A program made the position numbers and the translations under genes. Positions 57,023 through 63,689 of a DNA stretch of 64,000 nucleotides are shown piece after piece. This stretch comes from an uncultured Rikenellaceae bacterium (GTDB lineage Bacteria; Bacteroidota; Bacteroidia; Bacteroidales; Rikenellaceae): positions 225,439 through 289,438 of the forward strand of contig CAJTLO010000003.1 in assembly GCA_910577285.1 (NCBI GenBank), written 5' to 3'. The first letter of the stretch is position 1. Each line of letters starts with the position of its first letter. Under the pieces are notes generated by a model. It was not told where the DNA came from, searched no databases, and was given only the letters and a program-made list of their open reading frames with translations.

Positions 57023-57164
57023 TGAGAGAAAGGTTAAAATAGAGGTAACGAATTGGCAACTGTGCCTGTTTCTGCGCTTTGCTGTAAGTTGCTGTCAATG
57101 TCACTCGTCTTGATGCAAAAGTAGTAATAAAAATCGGAAACAGGGCAACATCGCCTGTACATTT

Positions 57165-58486
57165 TTATCGGATGGTCTTTTTTATCGTTATCTCGTATTT
57201 CTCCATTTTGGTGTATAACGTTGTCCTGCCTATGCCGAGCAGTTTGGCTGCAAGAATCTTGTTTCCGTTCGTATGTTCCAATGCCCGTATGATACGCTCC
57301 TTTTCCTCCTCATCGCTTCTTAGGGCAAAACAGCCGGGGGTAGATGCAATGGTTTCATAGTCCAGCTCCAAATCCGCTTCGGTTATCATGTCACTTTCTG
57401 CTTGCAGAACCGCTCTCTGTATTTTCTGTTTCAACTCACGCACGTTGCCCGGCCATGTGTAAAGAAGCAGGGCTTCCCGTGCGGAACTGTCGAAGCCTTT
57501 GACAGCTCGTTCAAGTTCCCGATTGGAGACTTCCCGAAAGAATCCGGCCAACGGCATGATGTCCTCCGGGCAGTCACGCAACGGAGGGGCGGTTATCACA
57601 TAACCTTGCAAACGATAGAACAAATCCTGTCGGAAACGCCGTTCTTTGATTGCTCGCTGCAAATCCTCGTTCGTGGCTGATACAATCCGTATGTTCGTGT
57701 TTTTGTTCTCCTTTGCTCCGACCGGACGGTAACAGTTTTCCTGTATGGCCCGCAACAACATCTGTTGCGTTTCCATAGGCAGGTTTCCAATTTCGTCAAG
57801 GAACAGCGTGCCGCCATTCGCCTCTTGAAAGTAACCGTTCACGTTGTAATCCGCACCTGTGAACGCTCCTTTGACATGCCCGAAAAATGCGGACGGAGCC
57901 AGTGAGGGGGTAAGCGAGCCGCAGTCCACGGCTACGAAAGGCTTGGCAGCCAATTTGCTTTGGAGGTGGATTTGGCGGGCGATGTGCTCTTTGCCTGTGC
58001 CGCTTTCGCCAAGCACAAGTACATTCAAACGGGTCGGTGCCACTAACCGGATGCGTTTCAGCATATTCTGATATGCCGTACCTTGACGGACAAATATACG
58101 GTTCTGAAATTCCCGCTTCTCTTCCTGCTCTTTGACAATGGTATGGAGAAGCGGAACAGCCTGTCCTCAATCAGAAGTTTGGGCATGTAGTCAATCGAGC
58201 CGAGTCTCATGCATTCCACAGCCGTATGTACCTCGGCATAGTTTGTCATGATGATGAACGGTAACAATCGGTCGTTGTCTTTCATCCACCTTAAAAGCTC
58301 CGTGCTTTCGCCATCGGACAAGCGCAGAGCGGCCAATACGATGTCATCATCCCCGGCTTCCAGCAAATGTTTTTTGGCAGTAAAAAGGCGATGAACCTGT
58401 ATGCTCTTGAATCCCGCCTTTGCCAAGAACTTGCTGATGAAAGTATTGTATGTGGGATTGTCTTCTATGATGATTATTTTCGTCAT
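57165..58486 (-). pseudogene. RteB-like sigma-54-dependent response regulator, frameshifted
   Basis: Two minus-strand frames make one activator of about 440 residues: a receiver domain (KIIIIEDNPTYNTF; RLGSIDYMPKLL), a sigma-54 AAA+ domain (Walker A GESGTGKEHIA, GAFTGA, Walker B GTLFLDEIGNLP) and a Fis-type HTH (KILAAKLLGIGRTTLY). The frames join near 58150-58156: adding one base to GCGGAACAG restores LLHTIVKEQEEKREFQNRI and then MLKRIRLVAPT. The receiver also lacks its phospho-acceptor: where DIVL-x-D is expected it reads DIVLAALRL (Ala53). RteB-type activators switch on transfer functions of Bacteroides conjugative elements. No RteA-type sensor gene is adjacent. The AAA+ and HTH part could still be made from the internal ATG at 58064. 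Confidence 0.78.
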
Positions 58487-58597
58487 GTATTCGTTGCCAC
58501 TTGGTTGGACAACACTCAAAAATAAGTGGCCCAACTCGTAAATTCAAGTCGGGCTACTTGCATGAATGGCTGGAATACTAATCCCATTGTATAATAA

Positions 58598-59209
58598 TTA
58601 TTTGCACCATACATTTACAATCTCTCCGATATACATTGTATGAACTCCCATGCCTTGGTCATAAATCTTTCTGGCTTCGGGAGACATCTTGTCAATGTCG
58701 AATGGTGCACTATATATAATCTTGCACTCAATGGCAAGGTTTGCTTCCTTAAATATGGGATTTCCCAATTCTGTAAATTCCGGAGTCAGCCCTGCAACCT
58801 TCAATTTGTCACCGTCACGTCCGGAGCGTGTCCCTATGACTTGCAAAGCCTGTTTCTTATCTGCCGGAAAACCGGTGACGGTGAAATAATCATTGCGTTC
58901 CATGAAGGAGTGTGTATAACGGTCGGTAGAAACATATACCGTCACGACGGGTCGCCCCCAAAGTTCGCCCATGCCGCCCCAGCTTATCGTCATGGCGTTC
59001 ATGTCACCGTTTGTCCCAACTGCAAGAGCCATCCAGTCCTTATCGAACAATTGAACTGCATTCTTCACATTCGTAGGCTTGATTGTCTGCCATTCCTTTC
59101 CTTCGGCAGATTGCCCTTCTTTCTTTGCCGTTTCTGCGGAAGAAGAGCTGCAAGCGGCAAACAAACAACAAGCAAATATGCCGAATATCGTTTTGAGCCT
59201 ATTCTTCAT
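58598..59209 (-). CDS. Flavin reductase-like domain lipoprotein
   Basis: A 203-residue protein with a lipoprotein signal: MKNRLKTIFGIFACCLFAAC, so Cys20 (FAAC) would be lipidated. The mature part has the split-barrel flavin reductase-like fold (WMALAVGTNGDMNAMTISWG, RPVVTVYVSTDRYTHSFMER, YFTVTGFP), which normally binds FMN. Export of such a domain is unusual, as the typical members are cytoplasmic. It is the last gene of a six-gene minus-strand operon that starts at 61657, and its start overlaps the upstream NTF2-like gene by 11 bp. The substrate is unknown. Confidence 0.82.
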   Translation of the reverse strand: MKNRLKTIFGIFACCLFAACSSSSAETAKKEGQSAEGKEWQTIKPTNVKNAVQLFDKDWMALAVGTNGDMNAMTISWGGMGELWGRPVVTVYVSTDRYTHSFMERNDYFTVTGFPADKKQALQVIGTRSGRDGDKLKVAGLTPEFTELGNPIFKEANLAIECKIIYSAPFDIDKMSPEARKIYDQGMGVHTMYIGEIVNVWCK

Positions 59210-59564
59210 TTTTCTTTTTTATGTGATAGATTTTGCTTACTATTTTCCATCTGTCACCAAATTTCACCATCGTGAACATATCAGTAAACTTTCCTGCTTT
59301 ACTGAAATCAAACTCTATACGGACAATCGCCGTATCTTCCGTTGCGCTACACTCCGTCAGGCTATACGCCACCTCCTGCGGGCCGAGCGAGTCTCCATAA
59401 TCATACAGAGCCTCAATGGGTACAATGCGAAGTTCCCCATTTTCTGACCACGACATGGTTGCGTCATCGGCAAAAGCTTTGGCAACTATACTACGGTCGC
59501 TTTTGCGTGCGCCATCGATATAGTATTCGATTGCTTCGAGTATTCCCTTGATACTCTCTTCCAT
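59199..59564 (-). CDS. NTF2-like / lumazine-binding-fold protein
   Basis: A 121-residue cytoplasmic protein of the SnoaL/NTF2-like superfamily (IKGILEAIEYYIDGARKSDR at the start, then AFADDATMSWSENGELRIVP and FTMVKFGDRWKIVSKIYH). The cone-shaped fold usually holds a small hydrophobic ligand or acts as an enzyme subunit. It is a close paralogue of the next gene upstream (59569-60060): both have the YYIDG(A/G)RK, NATMSWSENG-like and WKI(V/I)SK(I/V)YH stretches. It is 4 bp from that gene and overlaps the flavin reductase gene by 11 bp. Function unassigned. Confidence 0.78.
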   Translation of the reverse strand: MEESIKGILEAIEYYIDGARKSDRSIVAKAFADDATMSWSENGELRIVPIEALYDYGDSLGPQEVAYSLTECSATEDTAIVRIEFDFSKAGKFTDMFTMVKFGDRWKIVSKIYHIKKKNEE

Positions 59565-59568
59565 AACG

Positions 59569-60060
59569 TCACTTTTTATGATAGACTTTGCTGATTATCT
59601 TCCAACCGTCACCGTCTTTTACGAGTGTAAACATATCGGAAAACTCATTGTATCCGAATTGGGATTCAATACGCACTATGGCAACGTCTTCGGCGACACT
59701 GCACGATGATATTTTATACGAAACACCACCATCGGGTTTCTGCGGCTGGTCATACAGGTCATACAGCTCCTGAATAGGGACGCTTTTTAATTTTCCGTTC
59801 TCAGACCACGACATGGTAGCGTTTTCAGCAAATCCCTTGCGTGCGATTTGGCTATCTCCTTTTCGTCCGCCATCTATATAATACTCAATAGCTTTGACTA
59901 TCCCCGCCATTTCAAGGTTTGGACAAGATGCTGAGGGTGAACATTGTTCTTGGAGTTTACAGCAACCTGTTCTATCGGATTCGCCGTTGTTTTGGGCTGA
60001 TGCCGGGATGGTGGCCAGCAATGTCATGCAACATGCTGCCAATAATGTTATCGTTTTCAT
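59569..60060 (-). CDS. Exported NTF2-like protein with Cys cluster
   Basis: A 163-residue protein. The signal peptide MKTITLLAACCMTLLATIPA continues to SAQ, with probable cleavage before Gln23. The mature N-terminus carries four cysteines close together (Cys33, 34, 40 and 46 in GCCKLQEQCSPSASC), followed by the NTF2-like domain (AIEYYIDGGRKGD, ENATMSWSENG, GWKIISKVYH). It is a paralogue of the cytoplasmic protein encoded next to it. The Cys cluster could bind metal or form disulfides; this is inference. It lies 12 bp after the flavodoxin-like gene in the operon. Confidence 0.75.
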   Translation of the reverse strand: MKTITLLAACCMTLLATIPASAQNNGESDRTGCCKLQEQCSPSASCPNLEMAGIVKAIEYYIDGGRKGDSQIARKGFAENATMSWSENGKLKSVPIQELYDLYDQPQKPDGGVSYKISSCSVAEDVAIVRIESQFGYNEFSDMFTLVKDGDGWKIISKVYHKK

Positions 60061-60072
60061 GTTTTCCGTTTT

Positions 60073-60699
60073 TTATTTGTTCTGAATAAAATGTGTACGC
60101 AATCTTGGCTCATAAACAGGTGCTTCTATGCCTTGCTTAATGGCTGCTTCCCTGCTCTTCAGCAGCCAAGCCATATTTTCGCCAAGGGAGCGCATCGTCT
60201 GCAACCCTTCTTCGTCTTTGCGGACATCTTCCGGGGTGAATCCGTGTACGGAGTTCCAATATTGCGAAGAGACAACGGGCATATTGGAGATGGTGAAAAA
60301 CTGGTTGAGCTGCTCGAACGTGGCAGAAGCACCGCCACGGCGGCACGACACGACCGATGCACCGAACTTGCCTGCCATTTCGCCCTCCTTGCAGAAGAAA
60401 AGCCGCTGGCAGAATGACGTTATCTGCCCCGTAGGCTGGCTGTAATAGACGGGCGAACCGAGAATGATGGCATCGAACTCCGCAAGCCTACCTTGAATCT
60501 CCTTGACGGCATCATCGCGGAAGCAATGCCCAGTCTCGATGCATTTCATGCAGGCGATACATCCGGCTACCGGCTTCTTGCCGAGGTAGAGCAACTCCGT
60601 TTCAATCCCGTGCTGCCACAAGACCATTTCAACTTCATGCAGGGCGGTATAGGTGCAGCCCTCCTTGTTGGGGCTGCCGTTGATGAGCAATACTTTCAT
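60073..60699 (-). CDS. Flavodoxin-family NAD(P)H-dependent oxidoreductase
   Basis: A 208-residue FMN protein of the NADPH-dependent FMN reductase (WrbA/iron-sulfur flavoprotein-like) type. The N-terminal VLLINGSPNKEGCTYTALHE binds the FMN phosphate, and ILGSPVYYSQPTGQITSFCQR is the second flavin-site signature. It also has a cysteine-rich segment CIACMKCIETGHC (48-60), as in iron-sulfur flavoproteins, but its exact cofactor cannot be told. It lies 11 bp from the next upstream gene, also a flavodoxin-fold protein. Likely role: reduction of quinones or other electrophiles. Confidence 0.82.
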   Translation of the reverse strand: MKVLLINGSPNKEGCTYTALHEVEMVLWQHGIETELLYLGKKPVAGCIACMKCIETGHCFRDDAVKEIQGRLAEFDAIILGSPVYYSQPTGQITSFCQRLFFCKEGEMAGKFGASVVSCRRGGASATFEQLNQFFTISNMPVVSSQYWNSVHGFTPEDVRKDEEGLQTMRSLGENMAWLLKSREAAIKQGIEAPVYEPRLRTHFIQNK

Positions 60700-60710
60700 A
60701 CGCGCTTCTT

Positions 60711-61265
60711 TCAGATGGTCTTACCTAAATTGTATGCTTTTGCCAACGAAGGATGTCCGGCAATGTCGCCCACCTGCATCACACCGCCGGCATAGACTTC
60801 ACCAAGGTTCTCCCAACCGAGATGGCGGAGCAAGGCATGGTAATAATGCTCGACCGGCTCGAAATTGTCCGGCGTGTCGCCCTCTGCCGCCATGAGCAGT
60901 ACGCAGTGCTGCATGGGGGTGTGGTATTCGGGACTTTTTTCCGTCACGGCAAACAGGCGGTCGATGACAGCTTTTAGTTGTGCCGTGATGCTCCAATAAT
61001 ACATCGGCGATGCCAGCACCAACACATCTGCCGTTTCGTAATGCGGATAAATCTTCGCCATATCATCCTTTTGTACACAAGGGCTTTGTCTGTCTTTACC
61101 GCCGCCCAGACACCCCAGACAGGGATGGATGTCCATCCGTTGCAAATTAAACACCTCCATCGTATGCCCAGCTTCTTTCGCACCTTGCTTGAAGGCCTCT
61201 ATCAGCCCAGCCGTATTGCCTTTCAGTCGTGGGCTTCCGTTCAATATGACAATTTTCTTTCCCAT
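60711..61265 (-). CDS. Flavodoxin-family NAD(P)H-dependent oxidoreductase
   Basis: A 184-residue relative of the gene just downstream, with GKKIVILNGSPRLKGNTAGL at the N-terminus (FMN phosphate loop), VLASPMYYWSITAQLKAVIDR at the second flavin site, and PCLGCLGGGKDRQSPCVQKDDM in the middle. It is the second gene of the operon, 5 bp after an NTF2-like gene. Having two flavodoxin-fold proteins in one operon suggests either two substrates or a hetero-oligomer. The substrate is unknown. Confidence 0.82.
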   Translation of the reverse strand: MGKKIVILNGSPRLKGNTAGLIEAFKQGAKEAGHTMEVFNLQRMDIHPCLGCLGGGKDRQSPCVQKDDMAKIYPHYETADVLVLASPMYYWSITAQLKAVIDRLFAVTEKSPEYHTPMQHCVLLMAAEGDTPDNFEPVEHYYHALLRHLGWENLGEVYAGGVMQVGDIAGHPSLAKAYNLGKTI

Positions 61266-61270
61266 GATTC

Positions 61271-61657
61271 TTATTTCTTTTGAATGGTATTCGAGTTTTG
61301 ATTATAGGCTTTTGCCACGCACTTCCATTCGCCGTCAATTTTTAGCAGAAGCAGATAGTCGGTAAAGTCGATACGACCTCCCCAGCCCTCCTCCAGTACA
61401 CGGACTACAGCAAGCGTTTCTTCCACCGCCACCACATCAACACGGGCCTTGAATTCCTCGCCGCCGCTGACGGTATCCACATTGCGGTAGAACTGTTCGA
61501 TGGAACCGCGTTCCAACATCCCATCAAGGAAGCCGAACAGCACGGCATCATCGGTAAACAACTCGCGGGCATATCGGCTGTCGCCTTTTGCCACACTCTC
61601 CACAAATTTCATGGCAGCGGCCTGCACTGCCTCGTATTCTTTGATTGAATCTCTCAT
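61271..61657 (-). CDS. NTF2-like (SnoaL-type) protein, first gene of the cargo operon
   Basis: A 128-residue cytoplasmic protein of the NTF2-like superfamily (AAMKFVESVAKGDSRYARE, FTDDAVLFGFLDGMLERGS, LLLLKIDGEWKCVAKAYN). It is more distant from the two other NTF2-like proteins of the operon than they are from each other. Its ATG is 30 bp from TAACTTTG at 61687-61694, so it is the promoter-proximal gene. It is divergent from the HxlR-type regulator, with a palindrome between them. Function unassigned; it may bind a small substrate or cofactor for the flavoproteins. Confidence 0.75.
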   Translation of the reverse strand: MRDSIKEYEAVQAAAMKFVESVAKGDSRYARELFTDDAVLFGFLDGMLERGSIEQFYRNVDTVSGGEEFKARVDVVAVEETLAVVRVLEEGWGGRIDFTDYLLLLKIDGEWKCVAKAYNQNSNTIQKK

Positions 61658-61686
61658 GATAAAATGTTTTGTTCCTTAATTGCTTG

Positions 61687-61717
61687 CAAAGTTACAGGGT
61701 AGTTCTTATTCCCACAA
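61687..61717 (-). promoter_or_regulatory. Promoter of the cargo operon (TTG, N20, TAACTTTG)
   Basis: On the minus strand TTG (61717 to 61715), a 20-bp spacer and TAACTTTG (61694 to 61687) fit the Bacteroidota consensus. The start at 61657 is 30 bp downstream of the -7 element. Confidence 0.7.
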
Positions 61718-61735
61718 GTACTGAAAAAATATTCA

Positions 61736-61759
61736 TATACCGAATAATTTTTCGGTATA
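61736..61759. promoter_or_regulatory. Palindromic operator candidate for the HxlR regulator
   Basis: TATACCGAA (61736-61744), a 6-bp spacer and the exact reverse complement TTCGGTATA (61751-61759). It lies in the 156-bp gap between hxlR and the operon, touching the -33 box of the hxlR promoter, and can bind a dimeric winged-helix regulator. Confidence 0.65.
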
Positions 61760-61760
61760 C

Positions 61761-61790
61761 TTTGTTTCAGATAAATTATAGTTACCTTTG
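61761..61790 (+). promoter_or_regulatory. Promoter of the hxlR-type gene (TTTG, N18, TACCTTTG)
   Basis: TTTG at 61761-61764, 18-bp spacer and TACCTTTG at 61783-61790, an almost ideal consensus. The leader to the ATG at 61814 is about 17 nt. The palindrome ends 1 bp before the -33 box. Confidence 0.75.
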
Positions 61791-61813
61791 CAGAGTTCCA
61801 AAGAATAGAAATT

Positions 61814-62167
61814 ATGTACGAAAGAAAAATACCTGTCGATTTAAGTTGCCCGTTACGGTTGACAATGAGTTTGATAGATTCCAAATGGAAATCATGTATC
61901 TTGGATGAATTGCGTGATACCTCCATGCGACCAAGTGAACTTCACAAGGTCTTGCCCGAAGCTGCGCCACGAGTACTGGACCTCCAGCTAAAAGAGTTGG
62001 TGGAAGACGGGTTGGTGGCTAAAACCATTTACCCGGAACTGCCGCCGCGGTCAGAATATTCCATCACGGAACTTGGCCGCTCCTTGCTTCCCATCCTTGA
62101 CGCTATGATTGAATGGGGTGAAATCAATCAAGATTTATTTGAGAAGAAATACGGTCCGCAGAGATGA
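61814..62167 (+). CDS. HxlR-family winged-helix transcriptional regulator
   Basis: A 117-residue regulator: LTMSLIDSKWKSCILDELRD is the first helix, MRPSELHKVLPEAAPRVLDL followed by QLKELVEDGLVAKTIYPELP is the recognition helix and wing, with the family PRSEYSITELGRSLLPIL at the end. The N-terminal Cys in LSCPLR (Cys12) is in the place where YodB/HypR-type members sense quinones, aldehydes or oxidants through a thiol. It is divergent from the flavoprotein/NTF2 operon, with a palindrome between, so it probably represses both. The ligand is unknown. It converges with the relaxase gene. Confidence 0.88.
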   Translation: MYERKIPVDLSCPLRLTMSLIDSKWKSCILDELRDTSMRPSELHKVLPEAAPRVLDLQLKELVEDGLVAKTIYPELPPRSEYSITELGRSLLPILDAMIEWGEINQDLFEKKYGPQR

Positions 62168-62215
62168 ACCGTATTTCCTGTTCCAACACACCAGTCCTAT
62201 TTAGAAAAATTCATA

Positions 62216-63157
62216 TTACAATCTTATTCCCCGTTTGCGTTTCTTTTTCCTGCGAAGAATCTCCGCCATTTCCAGATTGGCTTCCGCATCGGTGGCGTTA
62301 CAGGATGAACCGTGACCGTTTAGCAATTCTAATGAACCGCTGACAAGTTCTCCTCTTGCAGCATCGGAAGTTGCGTTTGGCGTATCTGTTGTACAGACTT
62401 TCGGTATCAGATTCATGCGTTCCCCATACCTGTTGAGCTGTAAGGCAGCATCAATCTTGGAATAGCTGAAACGTCTGTCCACTTTGGAGCCGTTGAAATG
62501 GTAGCCGTTCTTGGTGAAGACAATGCCCTGTATTTCGTTGGTCTGCCCCTTGTGCTTGAAATTAACTTCCACTCCCTGCCGTTTCAAGTTGGTGACAAGC
62601 ACGTTCCAGTTGCCGCACCTGCCGACCTCCGTTTTAAGGATGCCGTAAAGCTCGTACTTCGTCCTGTCCGGCTCTTTCAGCCGCTCACGCTTGACGTTAT
62701 CCTTGCTGTCTGCCATGTATAAGCCATACTTCATGGTTAGCTCCTTGCAGATACGGCTACTGCGCAACCGTTCGTTCCTGTCTGAAATGGTGTTGCCGTT
62801 GTTGTCGATTCGGTTATACGCGATATGCACGTGCGGATGCTCTTTGTCGAAGTGACGGGCAATGAAGAACTGTGTATCACGGATGTCCATCCGCTCCATG
62901 TATTCAAGTGCGATGTTCGCCATGACACGGTTCGTCAGACATGGCTCATCCTCTTTGGAAAAACTCAATGCAATGTGTCCGACTGGTTTTGAAACTTTGC
63001 CATTCATTTGCGACTGTGCATTGAAACTTATGGCGATGGTATCTTTATTTTCCATGAACAAGCCGTCATATGCCACCACCTGTGTCCCCTTGTCTTTATC
63101 AAGGATGTAGTCCACCACACCCTTAAAGTCGCTTCCCTTTGTAATTTTCGCCATCAT
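62216..63157 (-). CDS. MobB-type relaxase/mobilization protein
   Basis: A 313-residue relaxase of the type found on Bacteroides mobilizable elements, which nicks oriT and starts transfer with the help of a resident conjugative element. The histidine cluster EHPHVHIAYNRID (metal ligands) and the preceding FFIARHFDK are clear; the candidate catalytic Tyr could be in the N-terminal region (VDYILDKDKGTQVVAYDG). The C-terminal tail is basic (RRKKKRKRGIRL). It starts with two Met codons; its ATG overlaps the stop of the mobC gene by 4 bp. The length suggests a complete protein. Confidence 0.88.
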   Translation of the reverse strand: MMAKITKGSDFKGVVDYILDKDKGTQVVAYDGLFMENKDTIAISFNAQSQMNGKVSKPVGHIALSFSKEDEPCLTNRVMANIALEYMERMDIRDTQFFIARHFDKEHPHVHIAYNRIDNNGNTISDRNERLRSSRICKELTMKYGLYMADSKDNVKRERLKEPDRTKYELYGILKTEVGRCGNWNVLVTNLKRQGVEVNFKHKGQTNEIQGIVFTKNGYHFNGSKVDRRFSYSKIDAALQLNRYGERMNLIPKVCTTDTPNATSDAARGELVSGSLELLNGHGSSCNATDAEANLEMAEILRRKKKRKRGIRL

Positions 63158-63516
63158 ATCCCTATCTTGGTCAAGAGTTCGTGAATCCGTGCCACAGCCA
63201 CCTTACAGTCCCACCGCGCGTCGTGGAAGCCTCCGGCGTTAGCCTTATGCGCAAGCTGGTTGAGATTGTTCGCCATGCCGCAGAGCTGGCGGATGTATCC
63301 GGTGTGTTCCTCCGACAACCGTTCCTTCACATGACCGTTGCGGAAACATTCCCTCATGTACTCGCTCGGCGATACGCCTGCCTCATGCGCCCGTGTCAGC
63401 AGGCGGAAGTAGTCGGCTGCCGCCATTTTCACGCCAATGCGATAGCTCAGCTTTTCCGCCGTTTCCTTTTTCGGGCGACCGCCCTTGTTACGTTTCTTAT
63501 ATTCCTTATGCTCCAT
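63154..63516 (-). CDS. MobC/BfmA-type mobilization accessory protein
   Basis: A 120-residue basic protein that helps the relaxase bind oriT. The N-terminus KKRNKGGRPKKETAEKLSYRIGVKM is ribbon-helix-helix-like, and the C-terminal RQLCGMANNLNQLAHKANAGG is the MobC family signature. It is upstream of and overlaps the relaxase gene by 4 bp (ATGA), so the two are translated together. The 173-bp gap in front of it carries inverted repeats that could be oriT. Confidence 0.88.
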   Translation of the reverse strand: MEHKEYKKRNKGGRPKKETAEKLSYRIGVKMAAADYFRLLTRAHEAGVSPSEYMRECFRNGHVKERLSEEHTGYIRQLCGMANNLNQLAHKANAGGFHDARWDCKVAVARIHELLTKIGI

Positions 63517-63566
63517 TTTCTACTTTCAATGCTGTTACTGATTATACTGTATAGACCAACGGGATG

Positions 63567-63630
63567 CCACCTCCTGTAACTTGGATGGTGGACAGCAAGC
63601 GGTTTCGGTACACCCGAAACACAAACTTGC
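63567..63630. other. Candidate oriT region (inverted repeats upstream of mobC)
   Basis: Three inverted repeats are nested or adjacent: CCACC/GGTGG (63567-63571 and 63587-63591), GCAAG/CTTGC (63595-63599 and 63626-63630), and inside the latter GTTTCGG/CCGAAAC (63602-63608 and 63614-63620). Location directly upstream of mobC and the relaxase gene is that expected of an origin of transfer. No nick site can be named. Confidence 0.45.
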
Positions 63631-63689
63631 TACCACTAAATCCTCGAAGAATGAGTTTCGGGCAGCTCCCGTTTTTCTCATTCAGAATG

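Noticed and set aside
56905..57164. tRNA gene as integration target next to serS
   Set aside because: I looked for a cloverleaf and a TTCGANNC-type T-loop and found none.
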